From: Cryomorphaceae bacterium
GTDB lineage: Bacteria > Bacteroidota > Bacteroidia > Flavobacteriales > BACL11
Assembly (NCBI GenBank): GCA_949531795.1
Contig: CATIQX010000115.1
Coordinates: 1 to 18,851, forward strand
DNA length: 18,851 nucleotides
Reading direction: 5' to 3'
The position numbers were made by a program, and so were the translations under genes. The notes beneath the pieces were generated by a model that worked only from the letters and a program-made list of their open reading frames with translations, did not search any database and was not told where the DNA came from. Positions 1 to 6,561 of the stretch are shown one piece after another; positions within the stretch are counted from its first letter, which is position 1, and every line of letters begins with the position of its first letter.

Positions 1-647
1 CGTAAATACAAATCGGAAGAACCATCAGCAGTAGCTCCCATTTGTGTTTTAAACATCAAGTTAAACTGACGAACATCCGTCCAATTATTAGTGCCTGAAA
101 CAGGACATTTTATGTCTAATTCTTCAATTAATGCTTTTACTTTTTTTAGATTATTTGAAGAAAGAGAATTATTCATTTTCTCATTTATAGCATTAATTTG
201 TTTTTGTCTATCTAAAACCCTTCCATTGGTAGCAAGAAATTCTTCTTTGTTAAAAGCTTCCCCAAAACGTTTTGTTGCCTTTAAGACATCTTTCTCAATT
301 TTAGCTTCTATCTTAGCAATGTGATCTTCTATTAATACATCAGCACGGTATCTTTTCTTAGAATCCTTATTGTCAATTAAAGGGTCGTTAAAAGCATCTA
401 TATGACCAGAAGCTTTCCAAGTTGTAGGATGCATAAAAATAGAAGAATCTAGCCCTACAATATTTTCGTGCATATTTACCATTGATTTCCACCAATAATT
501 TTTGATATTATTTTTAAGTTCTACTCCATTAGGACCATAATCGTATGCAGCTGCTAAACCATCATAAATCTCAGAGGATTGAAAAACATAACCATACTCT
601 TTTGCATGGGAAACAACTTTTTTAAATATATCTTCATAATTTGACAT
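1..647 (-). CDS. glyS: Glycyl-tRNA synthetase, N-terminal part (cut by window edge)
   Basis: A class II aminoacyl-tRNA synthetase that charges tRNA-Gly with glycine in the cytoplasm. Reading the minus strand from the ATG at 647-645 gives about 215 open residues to the window edge. They begin MSNYEDIFKKVVSHAKEYGY and include YDYGPNGVELKNNIKNYWW, the class II motif 1 region of the single-chain (alpha2) glycine enzyme. The signature HPTTWKASGHIDAFNDPL follows, then KKRYRADVLIEDHI. This is the eukaryote/Gram-positive-like single-chain form, not the GlyQ/GlyS two-subunit form. The catalytic core motifs 2 and 3 and the anticodon-binding domain lie outside the window. It is transcribed divergently from the DUF3109 gene across only 35 bp. 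Identity is secure; the symbol may be glyS or glyQS. Confidence 0.95.
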   Translation of the reverse strand, partial: MSNYEDIFKKVVSHAKEYGYVFQSSEIYDGLAAAYDYGPNGVELKNNIKNYWWKSMVNMHENIVGLDSSIFMHPTTWKASGHIDAFNDPLIDNKDSKKRYRADVLIEDHIAKIEAKIEKDVLKATKRFGEAFNKEEFLATNGRVLDRQKQINAINEKMNNSLSSNNLKKVKALIEELDIKCPVSGTNNWTDVRQFNLMFKTQMGATADGSSDLYL

Positions 648-651
648 GCTA

Positions 652-659
652 CAAAAGTA
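652..659 (-). promoter_or_regulatory. Candidate -7 element for glyS (TACTTTTG)
   Basis: On the minus strand TACTTTTG matches the Bacteroidota -7 consensus TAnnTTTG and sits 4 bp before the glyS ATG, so the transcript would be leaderless or nearly so. No well-spaced -33 TTG is visible. Confidence 0.35.
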
Positions 660-670
660 GTAATTTATTG

Positions 671-678
671 TAGTTTTG
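671..678 (+). promoter_or_regulatory. Candidate -7 element for the DUF3109 gene (TAGTTTTG)
   Basis: TAGTTTTG fits TAnnTTTG and ends 4 bp before the ATG at 683. The nearest upstream TTTG (640-643) is 27 bp away, longer than the usual 17-23 bp spacer, so this is a one-box call. It would also give an almost leaderless transcript. Confidence 0.35.
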
Positions 679-682
679 CTTT

Positions 683-1249
683 ATGATTCAAGTACAGGAT
701 AAAATAATTTCTTTGGATGTTTTTGAAAAACATTTTGTGTGCGATTTAAACGCTTGTAAAGGGGCTTGTTGTGTGGAAGGTGACTCAGGAGCACCATTAT
801 TAAAAGAAGAAGAAAGGGTACTAGATGAGATATTCGAAAAAGTAAAGCCCTACATGAGAGATGAAGGGATTACTGAAGTTGAAAATCAGGGAGTTGCAGT
901 ATATGATGCAGATGGCGATTTGACTACTCCACTTGTAAATAATAAGGAATGCGCTTTTGTAACATTTGAAAATGGAATTACAAAATGTACTATTGAAAAA
1001 GCATACCTAGCAGGAAAAATAGATTTTAAAAAACCAATTTCTTGCCATTTATTTCCAATACGCATAAAAGAATATCGTGATTTTGATGCTTTAAACTATG
1101 AGGAAATTAAAATTTGTGAGCCTGCATGTAAATGTGGCAGTAAACTTGAAGTACCTGTTTATGCTTTTTTAAAAGAGCCACTTATTCGTAAATATGGTGA
1201 ATATTGGTACAGGGAATTGTTAGATGTTGCTAAAACGATAAGTAAATAA
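683..1249 (+). CDS. DUF3109 family cysteine-cluster protein
   Basis: A 188-residue cytoplasmic protein of the DUF3109 family, related to the YkgJ-type proteins proposed to bind zinc or iron through a cysteine cluster. Its biochemical role is not established. The N-terminal block holds C20, C25, C29 and C30 in the pattern CDLNACKGACC, and further cysteines lie at C90, C102, C121 (SCHLFP), C145, C149 and C151. Ten cysteines in a small protein without a signal peptide fit metal or Fe-S binding. The length is normal for the family in Bacteroidota. The start at 683 is the only good ATG, with no Shine-Dalgarno sequence. The gene stands alone on the plus strand, divergent from glyS, and converges with the gcdH/DUF3817 pair. 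Family call is strong; function is unknown. Confidence 0.85.
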   Translation: MIQVQDKIISLDVFEKHFVCDLNACKGACCVEGDSGAPLLKEEERVLDEIFEKVKPYMRDEGITEVENQGVAVYDADGDLTTPLVNNKECAFVTFENGITKCTIEKAYLAGKIDFKKPISCHLFPIRIKEYRDFDALNYEEIKICEPACKCGSKLEVPVYAFLKEPLIRKYGEYWYRELLDVAKTISK

Positions 1250-1254
1250 AAGCT

Positions 1255-1268
1255 GAGCCATAAAGCTC
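1255..1268. terminator. Weak candidate bidirectional terminator hairpin
   Basis: GAGC, a CATAAA loop and GCTC form a 4-bp stem between the convergent DUF3109 and DUF3817 genes. T-rich DNA follows on the plus side (GTTTCTAATTTT) and TTTTATTT on the minus side. The short stem makes this a weak call. Confidence 0.25.
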
Positions 1269-1278
1269 GTTTCTAATT

Positions 1279-1554
1279 TTAAGGTTTTAAATATTTCTTA
1301 TCTATATAAAAAGTTCCAAATGGTAAAATAGAACAGAATAAGACAATGAATAATTCAGTATTATTCCATTTTTCATTTACTTTAACAAAGAATGCAAACA
1401 GTAAGTAAGTGACAAATAATATACCGTGGGGCATTCCTAATAGTTTTACATATGTTGAATCTCCCATAGTATATTTAATAGGTACAGCAATGAAAAGAAG
1501 GAGTATGTAAGATACTCCTTCTAGAAATGCAATAATTCTAAATGTATTTTTCAT
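1279..1554 (-). CDS. DUF3817 domain small membrane protein
   Basis: A 91-residue inner-membrane protein of the DUF3817 family, whose function is unknown. The sequence shows about three hydrophobic helices: roughly residues 6-25, 38-57 and 67-83. The typical N-terminal phrase RIIAFLEGVSYILLL and the conserved KLLGMPHGILF with its histidine in the second helix identify the family. A basic tail (DKKYLKP) ends the protein. It begins only 5 bp after the gcdH stop, so it is probably cotranscribed with gcdH, although nothing in the sequence links it to acyl-CoA metabolism. The ATG at 1554 gives the usual family length. Confidence 0.8.
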   Translation of the reverse strand: MKNTFRIIAFLEGVSYILLLFIAVPIKYTMGDSTYVKLLGMPHGILFVTYLLFAFFVKVNEKWNNTELFIVLFCSILPFGTFYIDKKYLKP

Positions 1555-1559
1555 TAATC

Positions 1560-2738
1560 TTATTTAAAAGCGTTCTCCCCTGTAATATCCATTCCTGTAA
1601 TCAATAAGTGAATATCGTGTGTTCCTTCATAAGTAACTACTGATTCTAAGTTCATCATATGTCTCATGATTGAATATTCTCCTGTAATCCCCATAGCTCC
1701 TAAAATTTGTCTTGCTTCACGAGCAATATTAAGCGCCATATCAACATTGTTACGTTTACACATAGATATTTGTGCCGTAGTTGCTCTTCCTTCATTCTTA
1801 AGTACCCCCAAACGCCATGTTAATAATTGCGCTTTAGTAATTTCAGTTATCATTTCAGCCAACTTTTTTTGTTGTAATTGAAAAGATGCAATTGGTTTCC
1901 CAAACTGTATTCTTTGTTTTGCATATCTTAATGCAGTATCATAACAATCCATTGCTGTACCAATTGTCCCCCATGCAATTCCGTATCTTGCAGAATCTAA
2001 ACAGGCTAATGGAGCTCCTAGTCCATCCCTATTTGGTAAAATATTATCTTTAGGAATTTTTACATTATCAAACACTAATTCTCCTGTTGCGGAAGCTCTT
2101 AAACTCCATTTATTATGTGTTTCAGGAGTAGAGAATCCCTTCATTCCTCTTTCAACTAGTACGCCTTTAATTCTTCCTTCCTCGTTTTTTGCCCACACTA
2201 CAGCAACATCAGCAAAAGGAGAATTTGAAATCCACATTTTAGCACCATTTAGTATATAGTGATCACCCATGTCTTTTATATTGGTTACCATTCCTCCAGG
2301 ATTTGATCCATGGTCAGGTTCAGTAAGCCCAAAACAACCAATAAATTCTCCAGTCGCTAATTTTGGTAAAAACTTCATTTTTTGTTCTTCACTACCATAT
2401 TTCCAAATTGGATACATTACTAATGATGATTGAACAGATGAGGTAGAGCGAATTCCACTATCCCCTCTTTCTAATTCTTGCATTATTAGTCCATAAGAAA
2501 TCTGGTCAAGCCCTGCTCCACCATATTCTAATGGAATATAGGGGCCAAATCCACCAATTTCTCCTAGTCCTTTTAGAATTTGTTTTGGAAATTCAGCTTT
2601 TTGACAAGCCTCTTCAATAATTGGGGAAACTTCTCTTTTAACCCATTCTCTAGCTGCATCTCTAATTAATTTATGTTCTTCAGTTAAAAGTTCGTCCATT
2701 TGAAAGTAATCAGGGGCTTGGTATAAATCTTGTGACAT
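1560..2738 (-). CDS. gcdH: Glutaryl-CoA dehydrogenase (acyl-CoA dehydrogenase family)
   Basis: An FAD-dependent enzyme that oxidises and decarboxylates glutaryl-CoA to crotonyl-CoA in lysine and tryptophan breakdown. The 392-residue length matches the mature human enzyme. The sequence contains RSTSSVQSSLVM, whose R97 lines up with human Arg94 that contacts the glutaryl carboxylate. It also has the FAD/substrate loop CFGLTEPDHGSNPGGM, the phrase SLRASATG, and CLDSARYGIAWG. The catalytic base is E371 in TYEGTHDIH, the GCDH position. These features favour glutaryl-CoA over straight-chain acyl-CoA dehydrogenases. It is the first gene of a likely two-gene unit with the DUF3817 gene, divergent from the DUF4271 gene across 90 bp. 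The start at 2738 fits the usual short N-terminal extension before the DELLTEEHKLIRD helix. Confidence 0.93.
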   Translation of the reverse strand: MSQDLYQAPDYFQMDELLTEEHKLIRDAAREWVKREVSPIIEEACQKAEFPKQILKGLGEIGGFGPYIPLEYGGAGLDQISYGLIMQELERGDSGIRSTSSVQSSLVMYPIWKYGSEEQKMKFLPKLATGEFIGCFGLTEPDHGSNPGGMVTNIKDMGDHYILNGAKMWISNSPFADVAVVWAKNEEGRIKGVLVERGMKGFSTPETHNKWSLRASATGELVFDNVKIPKDNILPNRDGLGAPLACLDSARYGIAWGTIGTAMDCYDTALRYAKQRIQFGKPIASFQLQQKKLAEMITEITKAQLLTWRLGVLKNEGRATTAQISMCKRNNVDMALNIAREARQILGAMGITGEYSIMRHMMNLESVVTYEGTHDIHLLITGMDITGENAFK

Positions 2739-2757
2739 AGTATTGTTGAATTTTTGA

Positions 2758-2765
2758 CAAAAGTA
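2758..2765 (-). promoter_or_regulatory. Candidate -7 element for gcdH (TACTTTTG)
   Basis: On the minus strand TACTTTTG matches TAnnTTTG, 19 bp upstream of the gcdH ATG. No clear -33 TTG at the expected distance. Confidence 0.4.
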
Positions 2766-2800
2766 TATATTTTATAGCTAAAAAATGAGTTCTTAAAAGG

Positions 2801-2808
2801 TATATTTG
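2801..2808 (+). promoter_or_regulatory. Candidate -7 element for the DUF4271 gene (TATATTTG)
   Basis: TATATTTG followed by CA is a typical Bacteroidota -7 box, 20 bp before the ATG at 2829. The -33 box is not recognisable. Confidence 0.4.
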
Positions 2809-2828
2809 CATTCGGAATAATAACACTA

Positions 2829-3470
2829 ATGATTGCGTTAATAAAAACCATTTTAAATCAGGATATAATATTTGTATTACTTACAATTTCATTTTTATTG
2901 ATTGCAATGTTAAAATCTTTCTACTGGAAACATGCTAAACTTCTTTTTATGGGGATTTTTGCTCAACGCTATGCCAACCAGTACTTAAGAGAAGAAAATG
3001 CTTTTACTGAAAGGGTGAGTTTCATCACCTTTTTATTGATGTCAATTAATATTTCACTTATCATCCTTAAGCTAATTCCTAAAAATTCTGTTTTAGAAAC
3101 CTTTAGTGTAATTGTTGGCGTGATGCTGTTTTTCATAATTAAAATTGGAGTAATACTTTTGTTAGGAAGCATCTTTAGAGTACAAGATATCGCAAAGTTA
3201 GGGATCTTCTTTTCTTTTCTTTTTGACAGAACTCTTGGATTGTGTCTTTTCCCTTTAGTTGTGTTACTATACTTTTTCGCATTTAACATTACTCCTTTAG
3301 TCACATTAATAGTTGCTATTATTTTTTTAGTTCTGTTATTGCTGAAATTATTTTGGCTTTGGAAGATAGGAGTCAATTCTTTTGGAATTTCTCATTTCTA
3401 TATTTTTTTGTATCTTTGCACGCTCGAAATTTCTCCACTCCTATTACTAGGAAAAGAAGTTGTTTATTAA
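2829..3470 (+). CDS. DUF4271 domain membrane protein
   Basis: A 213-residue multi-spanning membrane protein of the Bacteroidota-specific DUF4271 family, with no known function. Hydrophobic segments lie at about residues 10-28, 62-83, 92-115, 137-153 and 155-175, with another near the C terminus around residues 188-207. Characteristic parts are the FAQRYANQYLREENAF stretch after the first helix and the ending FYIFLYLCTLEISPLLLLG. It sits 15 bp upstream of hemD, an arrangement familiar in Flavobacteriia, which suggests coexpression but does not reveal a role in heme synthesis. A promoter-like sequence for hemD lies inside its 3' end (3411-3418). Family call is good; function is unknown. Confidence 0.8.
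   Translation: MIALIKTILNQDIIFVLLTISFLLIAMLKSFYWKHAKLLFMGIFAQRYANQYLREENAFTERVSFITFLLMSINISLIILKLIPKNSVLETFSVIVGVMLFFIIKIGVILLLGSIFRVQDIAKLGIFFSFLFDRTLGLCLFPLVVLLYFFAFNITPLVTLIVAIIFLVLLLLKLFWLWKIGVNSFGISHFYIFLYLCTLEISPLLLLGKEVVY
3411..3418 (+). promoter_or_regulatory. Candidate internal promoter -7 element (TATCTTTG) for hemD
   Basis: TATCTTTGCA inside the DUF4271 coding sequence is a classic Bacteroidota -7 box. The nearest TTTG upstream (3381-3384) is 26 bp away, longer than usual, so the -33 part is doubtful. Start of transcription near 3423 would give hemD a leader of about 60 nt. Confidence 0.4.
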
Positions 3471-3485
3471 TCAGAAGGCAAAGGA

Positions 3486-4250
3486 ATGATAGAAAAAATG
3501 AAGAAAGTAAAGTCAATATTAATTTCGCAACCAGAACCTGAAGGGAAATCTCCATATGCAGCTATTGAGCTAAAGCATAAATTAAAGATTGATTATAGGC
3601 CTTTTATGCACGTTGAGGAAATTTCAGCACAAGAATTCAGAGAACAAAGAATTTCTATCCTAAATCATGATGCAGTAATTTTTACTTCAAAAAATGCCAT
3701 GGATCATTATTTTGGAATGATGGAAAAATTGAGGTTAAGAATTCCTGATTTTACAAAATATTTCTGTGTTTCGGAAGCTATTGCCCATTACTTACAAAAC
3801 TTTATAACTTACCGTAAGCGTAAAATATTTACAGGAGAGCAAACTTTAGCAAGTTTAATTCCTATCATGCAAAAACATAAGGAATCAAAATTTCTATTTC
3901 CTTGTTCAGATGTTCTTAAAAAACAGATGAATAAATCTTTAGAAGAGAGCGGTTTGGAATACACAAAAGCACAAATGTATAAAGTGGCTTGTTCTGATTT
4001 ATCTGATTTAAATGATGTTAAATATGATGTTCTTGTATTTTTTAGTCCAACTGGAATTAAATCTCTTTTAGAGAATTTTCCTGAATTTGTACAAGGTGAA
4101 ACTAGATTGGCTGTTTTTGGACCAACAACTATTAAGTCGGTTGAAGACAATGGACTAAGAGTTGATATCGCTGCTCCAAACAAGAAGGCTCCTTCCATGT
4201 CAATGGCTTTGGACCAATATGTTAAAGAAGCAAATAAACGAAGACGTTAA
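3486..4250 (+). CDS. hemD: Uroporphyrinogen-III synthase
   Basis: Cyclises hydroxymethylbilane to uroporphyrinogen III with inversion of ring D, the branch-point step of heme and siroheme synthesis in the cytoplasm. The 254-residue protein has the two-domain HemD pattern: an opening strand SILISQPEP, then AVIFTSKNAMDHYF near residue 65, and in the second half YDVLVFFSPTGIKSLLENF and LAVFGPTTIKSVEDNGL. Those serine/threonine-rich loops line the active-site cleft; the family has no strongly conserved catalytic residue. A second in-frame ATG at 3498 (MKKVKS) could be the true start, because many homologues begin close to that point. AAAGG just before 3486 is a weak ribosome site favouring the longer form. 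A strong terminator follows at 4276-4299. Confidence 0.87.
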   Translation: MIEKMKKVKSILISQPEPEGKSPYAAIELKHKLKIDYRPFMHVEEISAQEFREQRISILNHDAVIFTSKNAMDHYFGMMEKLRLRIPDFTKYFCVSEAIAHYLQNFITYRKRKIFTGEQTLASLIPIMQKHKESKFLFPCSDVLKKQMNKSLEESGLEYTKAQMYKVACSDLSDLNDVKYDVLVFFSPTGIKSLLENFPEFVQGETRLAVFGPTTIKSVEDNGLRVDIAAPNKKAPSMSMALDQYVKEANKRRR

Positions 4251-4275
4251 TATCTTTTCAAATAAATAATTTATA

Positions 4276-4299
4276 GGAGCTTTAGAGCTCCTTTTTTTG
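4276..4299 (+). terminator. Rho-independent terminator after hemD
   Basis: AGGAGCT, loop TTAG, AGCTCCT form a perfect 7-bp stem, followed by six more T (4294-4299). It ends the DUF4271-hemD unit and stands only 12 bp before the rnpA ATG. Confidence 0.88.
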
Positions 4300-4311
4300 T
4301 AATTTTATCAT

Positions 4312-4686
4312 ATGTTTGAATTTCCAAAAAAACAGAAGTTGTGCAGTGAAACCGTTATAAAAGAGATGTTTTACAGCGGAAAATCATTTACAACATCTTG
4401 TATTCGTTTAGTTTGGAAACAAGATGATAATGAAGGTAAAGTGACTTTGAAGTCAATCATTGTTGTCCCTAAGAAAAAGATAAGACTAGCCGCACAAAGA
4501 AATATTATCAGAAGGAGAATGAGTGAGGCTTATAGGTTGCATAAAATTGAATTAGAAAACGTATTGAAAGACAAGAAATTAAAGTTAAGTATTGCTATTA
4601 TTTATCAAAATGGAAAAATATTATCCTACGCGTCTGTTGAAGATGAAATAAAATTAATTTTGGAGCGTTTAAGCAAAGAAATATGA
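4312..4686 (+). CDS. rnpA: Ribonuclease P protein component
   Basis: The small basic protein subunit of RNase P, which works with the rnpB RNA to remove 5' leaders from precursor tRNAs. The 124-residue length and high lysine/arginine content fit the family. The signature helix is present as AAQRNIIRRRMSEAYR (residues 60-75), with R63, N64, R67-R69 and R75 matching the RNxxKRxxREAYR RNA-contact motif. The N-terminal FPKKQKLCSETVIKEMFYSGKS is the usual substrate-leader groove region. The last codons overlap the yidD start (ATGA at 4683-4686), so the two are translationally coupled. There is no dnaA or rpmH next to it; this hemD-rnpA-protease setting is a Bacteroidota arrangement. Confidence 0.93.
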   Translation: MFEFPKKQKLCSETVIKEMFYSGKSFTTSCIRLVWKQDDNEGKVTLKSIIVVPKKKIRLAAQRNIIRRRMSEAYRLHKIELENVLKDKKLKLSIAIIYQNGKILSYASVEDEIKLILERLSKEI

Positions 4687-4904
4687 GTGTTTTCTTTTCT
4701 TTTCTTTTCCGAGCAATAATTCTTTTATATCAAAAGACACTTTCACCTTTATGGCTACCAATGTGTAGGTACACGCCCACCTGCTCAGCTTACGGACTAG
4801 AAGCAATAATAAAATATGGCCCTTGGAAAGGAGGTAGATTAACTTTGCAAAGAATATTAACTTGCCACCCTTGGGGCGGGCATGGACATGACCCTGTTCA
4901 GTAA
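4683..4904 (+). CDS. yidD: Membrane protein insertion efficiency factor YidD
   Basis: A 73-residue membrane-associated protein thought to assist YidC-dependent insertion of inner-membrane proteins. It carries the family signature MCRYTPTCSAYGLEAI (residues 27-42) and the closing motif CHPWGGHGHDPVQ. The three conserved cysteines are C28, C34 and C61. An amphipathic/hydrophobic N-terminal helix (residues 2-20) precedes them. It starts within the rnpA stop codon by an ATGA overlap, the common rnpA-yidD pairing. Its 3' end overlaps one possible start of the downstream protease gene (4882). Confidence 0.93.
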   Translation: MSVFFSFLFRAIILLYQKTLSPLWLPMCRYTPTCSAYGLEAIIKYGPWKGGRLTLQRILTCHPWGGHGHDPVQ

Positions 4905-4914
4905 AATAAAAAAT

Positions 4915-6561
4915 ATGAAGAAAAGATTTAAACTTATAATTTTAGCATTTGTACTGTTCTTAACGTCACTAGTGTCTGTAGGTTTTACAGATAATTACTT
5001 TGAGATTGCAAAAAACCTTGATATCTTTACTACCCTTTATAAAGAATTAAATACTTTTTATGTAGACGAAACTGACCCTGGTAAATTAATGAAAGAAGGG
5101 ATCGACAAGATGTTAGAATCTTTAGACCCGTATACTGCTTATATTCCAGAATCTGATATTGAAGACTTCCGTTTTATGACCACAGGACAGTATGGGGGGA
5201 TAGGCGCAATAATTACAAAAAGAAAAGAATACGTCTATGTGAGTGAACCTTACGAGGGATTTCCTGCTCAGAAAGCCGGGCTTATGGCTGGAGATAAAAT
5301 ACTTCAAATTAATGGAAAAACAGCGAAGGATAAAACAACTGAAGAAGTAAGTAAAGTGTTAAAAGGACAGCCAAATACTTCTGTAACTTTATTGATTGAA
5401 CGTAAAAACCTTGAAAAACCATTTGAAGTTACTTTTGATAGAGAAAAAGTGTCTGTAAAAAGTGTGCCTTATTTTAATTATATTGATGATGGAATTGGTT
5501 ATGTAAAACTAAGAAGCTTTACTAGAAATTGCAGTAAAGATATTAAAAATGCAATAGAGGAATTAAAAGAAGAAGGAGAGTTAAAAGGATTGATTTTAGA
5601 CTTAAGAAGTAACCCTGGGGGTCTATTGAATGAATCTGTTGATATAGTCAATCTTTTTGTTGAAAAAGGAGAGGAGGTAGTAAGCACAAAAGGAAAAATT
5701 AAATCTTGGGAAAAATCATATATAGCAAATAATAAACCTCTAGATACGGATGTTCCTTTAGTGGTGTTAATTAATTCATCATCTGCTTCAGCTTCTGAGA
5801 TTGTTTCGGGTGCAATTCAGGATTTAGATAGGGGGGTTGTAATCGGGCAAAGAAGCTATGGCAAAGGATTGGTTCAGCAAACAAGAAAGCTATCCTATAA
5901 TTCCCAGCTCAAACTTACAGTCGCTAAGTATTATATTCCTAGTGGAAGATGTATCCAGGCATTAGATTATTCTAATAGAAATGAAGATGGAAGTGTCGGG
6001 AAAGTCCCTGATTCACTCATGACAGCTTTTCAAACTAAAAATGGAAGAGAGGTGTTTGATGGCGGAGGAATTAACCCTGATATTATTACTGAAATAGGAA
6101 CTGTAAGCAATATTGTAATTTCTCTTTTCAGAGAACGTTTGTTCTTTGATTATGCTACTGATTTTAGGTTTGAAAATGATACCATTCCAGAAAATTTCAT
6201 TTTTTCAGATGATCAATACAAGCATTTTGAACATTATCTTTCAGATAAAGAATACAATTACAAAACAAAAACTGAACAAGCACTAGAAAAAGTAAAGCAG
6301 AAAGCAATTGATGAGGGTTATTTTGAAGCCTTAAGTGAAGATTACGATAACTTATTAGTGCAATTGGAGGTAAATAAAGGAGATGATTTGTTTTCCAATA
6401 AACAAGATTTAAAAGAAATACTGACAGGTGAGATTTCAAGTCGTTATTTTTATCAGGAAGGCAGAATAAAATCAGCATTAAATTTTGACTCTGAACTTAA
6501 AAAAGCAATCGAAGTTTTACAAGATGAAGAGATGTATAATGGTATTTTAGGCAATGAATAA
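4915..6561 (+). CDS. C-terminal processing peptidase, S41 family (CtpA/Tsp type)
   Basis: A periplasmic serine protease that cleaves proteins near their C termini. I prefer the ATG at 4915, giving 548 residues and a proper signal segment starting MKKRFKLIILAFVLFLTSLV. An in-frame ATG at 4882 would add 11 residues and overlap yidD. After a helical region with GIDKMLESLDPYTAYIP comes a PDZ domain (about residues 90-170, with GFPAQKAGLMAGDKILQING). The peptidase core follows, with LDLRSNPGGLLN near 230-240. Aligned with E. coli Tsp Ser430, Asp441 and Lys455, the equivalents are S292 (in SASASEI), D303 (in IQDLDRG) and K317 (in YGKG), so the Ser-Lys dyad is intact. A C-terminal helical extension of about 130 residues is typical of Bacteroidota members. 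Confidence 0.93.
   Translation: MKKRFKLIILAFVLFLTSLVSVGFTDNYFEIAKNLDIFTTLYKELNTFYVDETDPGKLMKEGIDKMLESLDPYTAYIPESDIEDFRFMTTGQYGGIGAIITKRKEYVYVSEPYEGFPAQKAGLMAGDKILQINGKTAKDKTTEEVSKVLKGQPNTSVTLLIERKNLEKPFEVTFDREKVSVKSVPYFNYIDDGIGYVKLRSFTRNCSKDIKNAIEELKEEGELKGLILDLRSNPGGLLNESVDIVNLFVEKGEEVVSTKGKIKSWEKSYIANNKPLDTDVPLVVLINSSSASASEIVSGAIQDLDRGVVIGQRSYGKGLVQQTRKLSYNSQLKLTVAKYYIPSGRCIQALDYSNRNEDGSVGKVPDSLMTAFQTKNGREVFDGGGINPDIITEIGTVSNIVISLFRERLFFDYATDFRFENDTIPENFIFSDDQYKHFEHYLSDKEYNYKTKTEQALEKVKQKAIDEGYFEALSEDYDNLLVQLEVNKGDDLFSNKQDLKEILTGEISSRYFYQEGRIKSALNFDSELKKAIEVLQDEEMYNGILGNE

Noticed and set aside
91..324. Plus-strand open frame opposite glyS
   Set aside because: It lies wholly antisense to a clear glycyl-tRNA synthetase reading, with no family resemblance.
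2969..3376. 135-codon minus-strand open frame within the DUF4271 gene
   Set aside because: A lysine- and isoleucine-rich antisense shadow of a hydrophobic protein gene, with no domain or initiation signal. Other long antisense frames (3809-4198, 6197-6478, 17899-18147) were rejected for the same reason.
4882..4914. Upstream start for the S41 protease
   Set aside because: It overlaps yidD by 23 bp and places 11 residues before an otherwise standard signal peptide; the ATG at 4915 fits an exported protease better. It remains possible.
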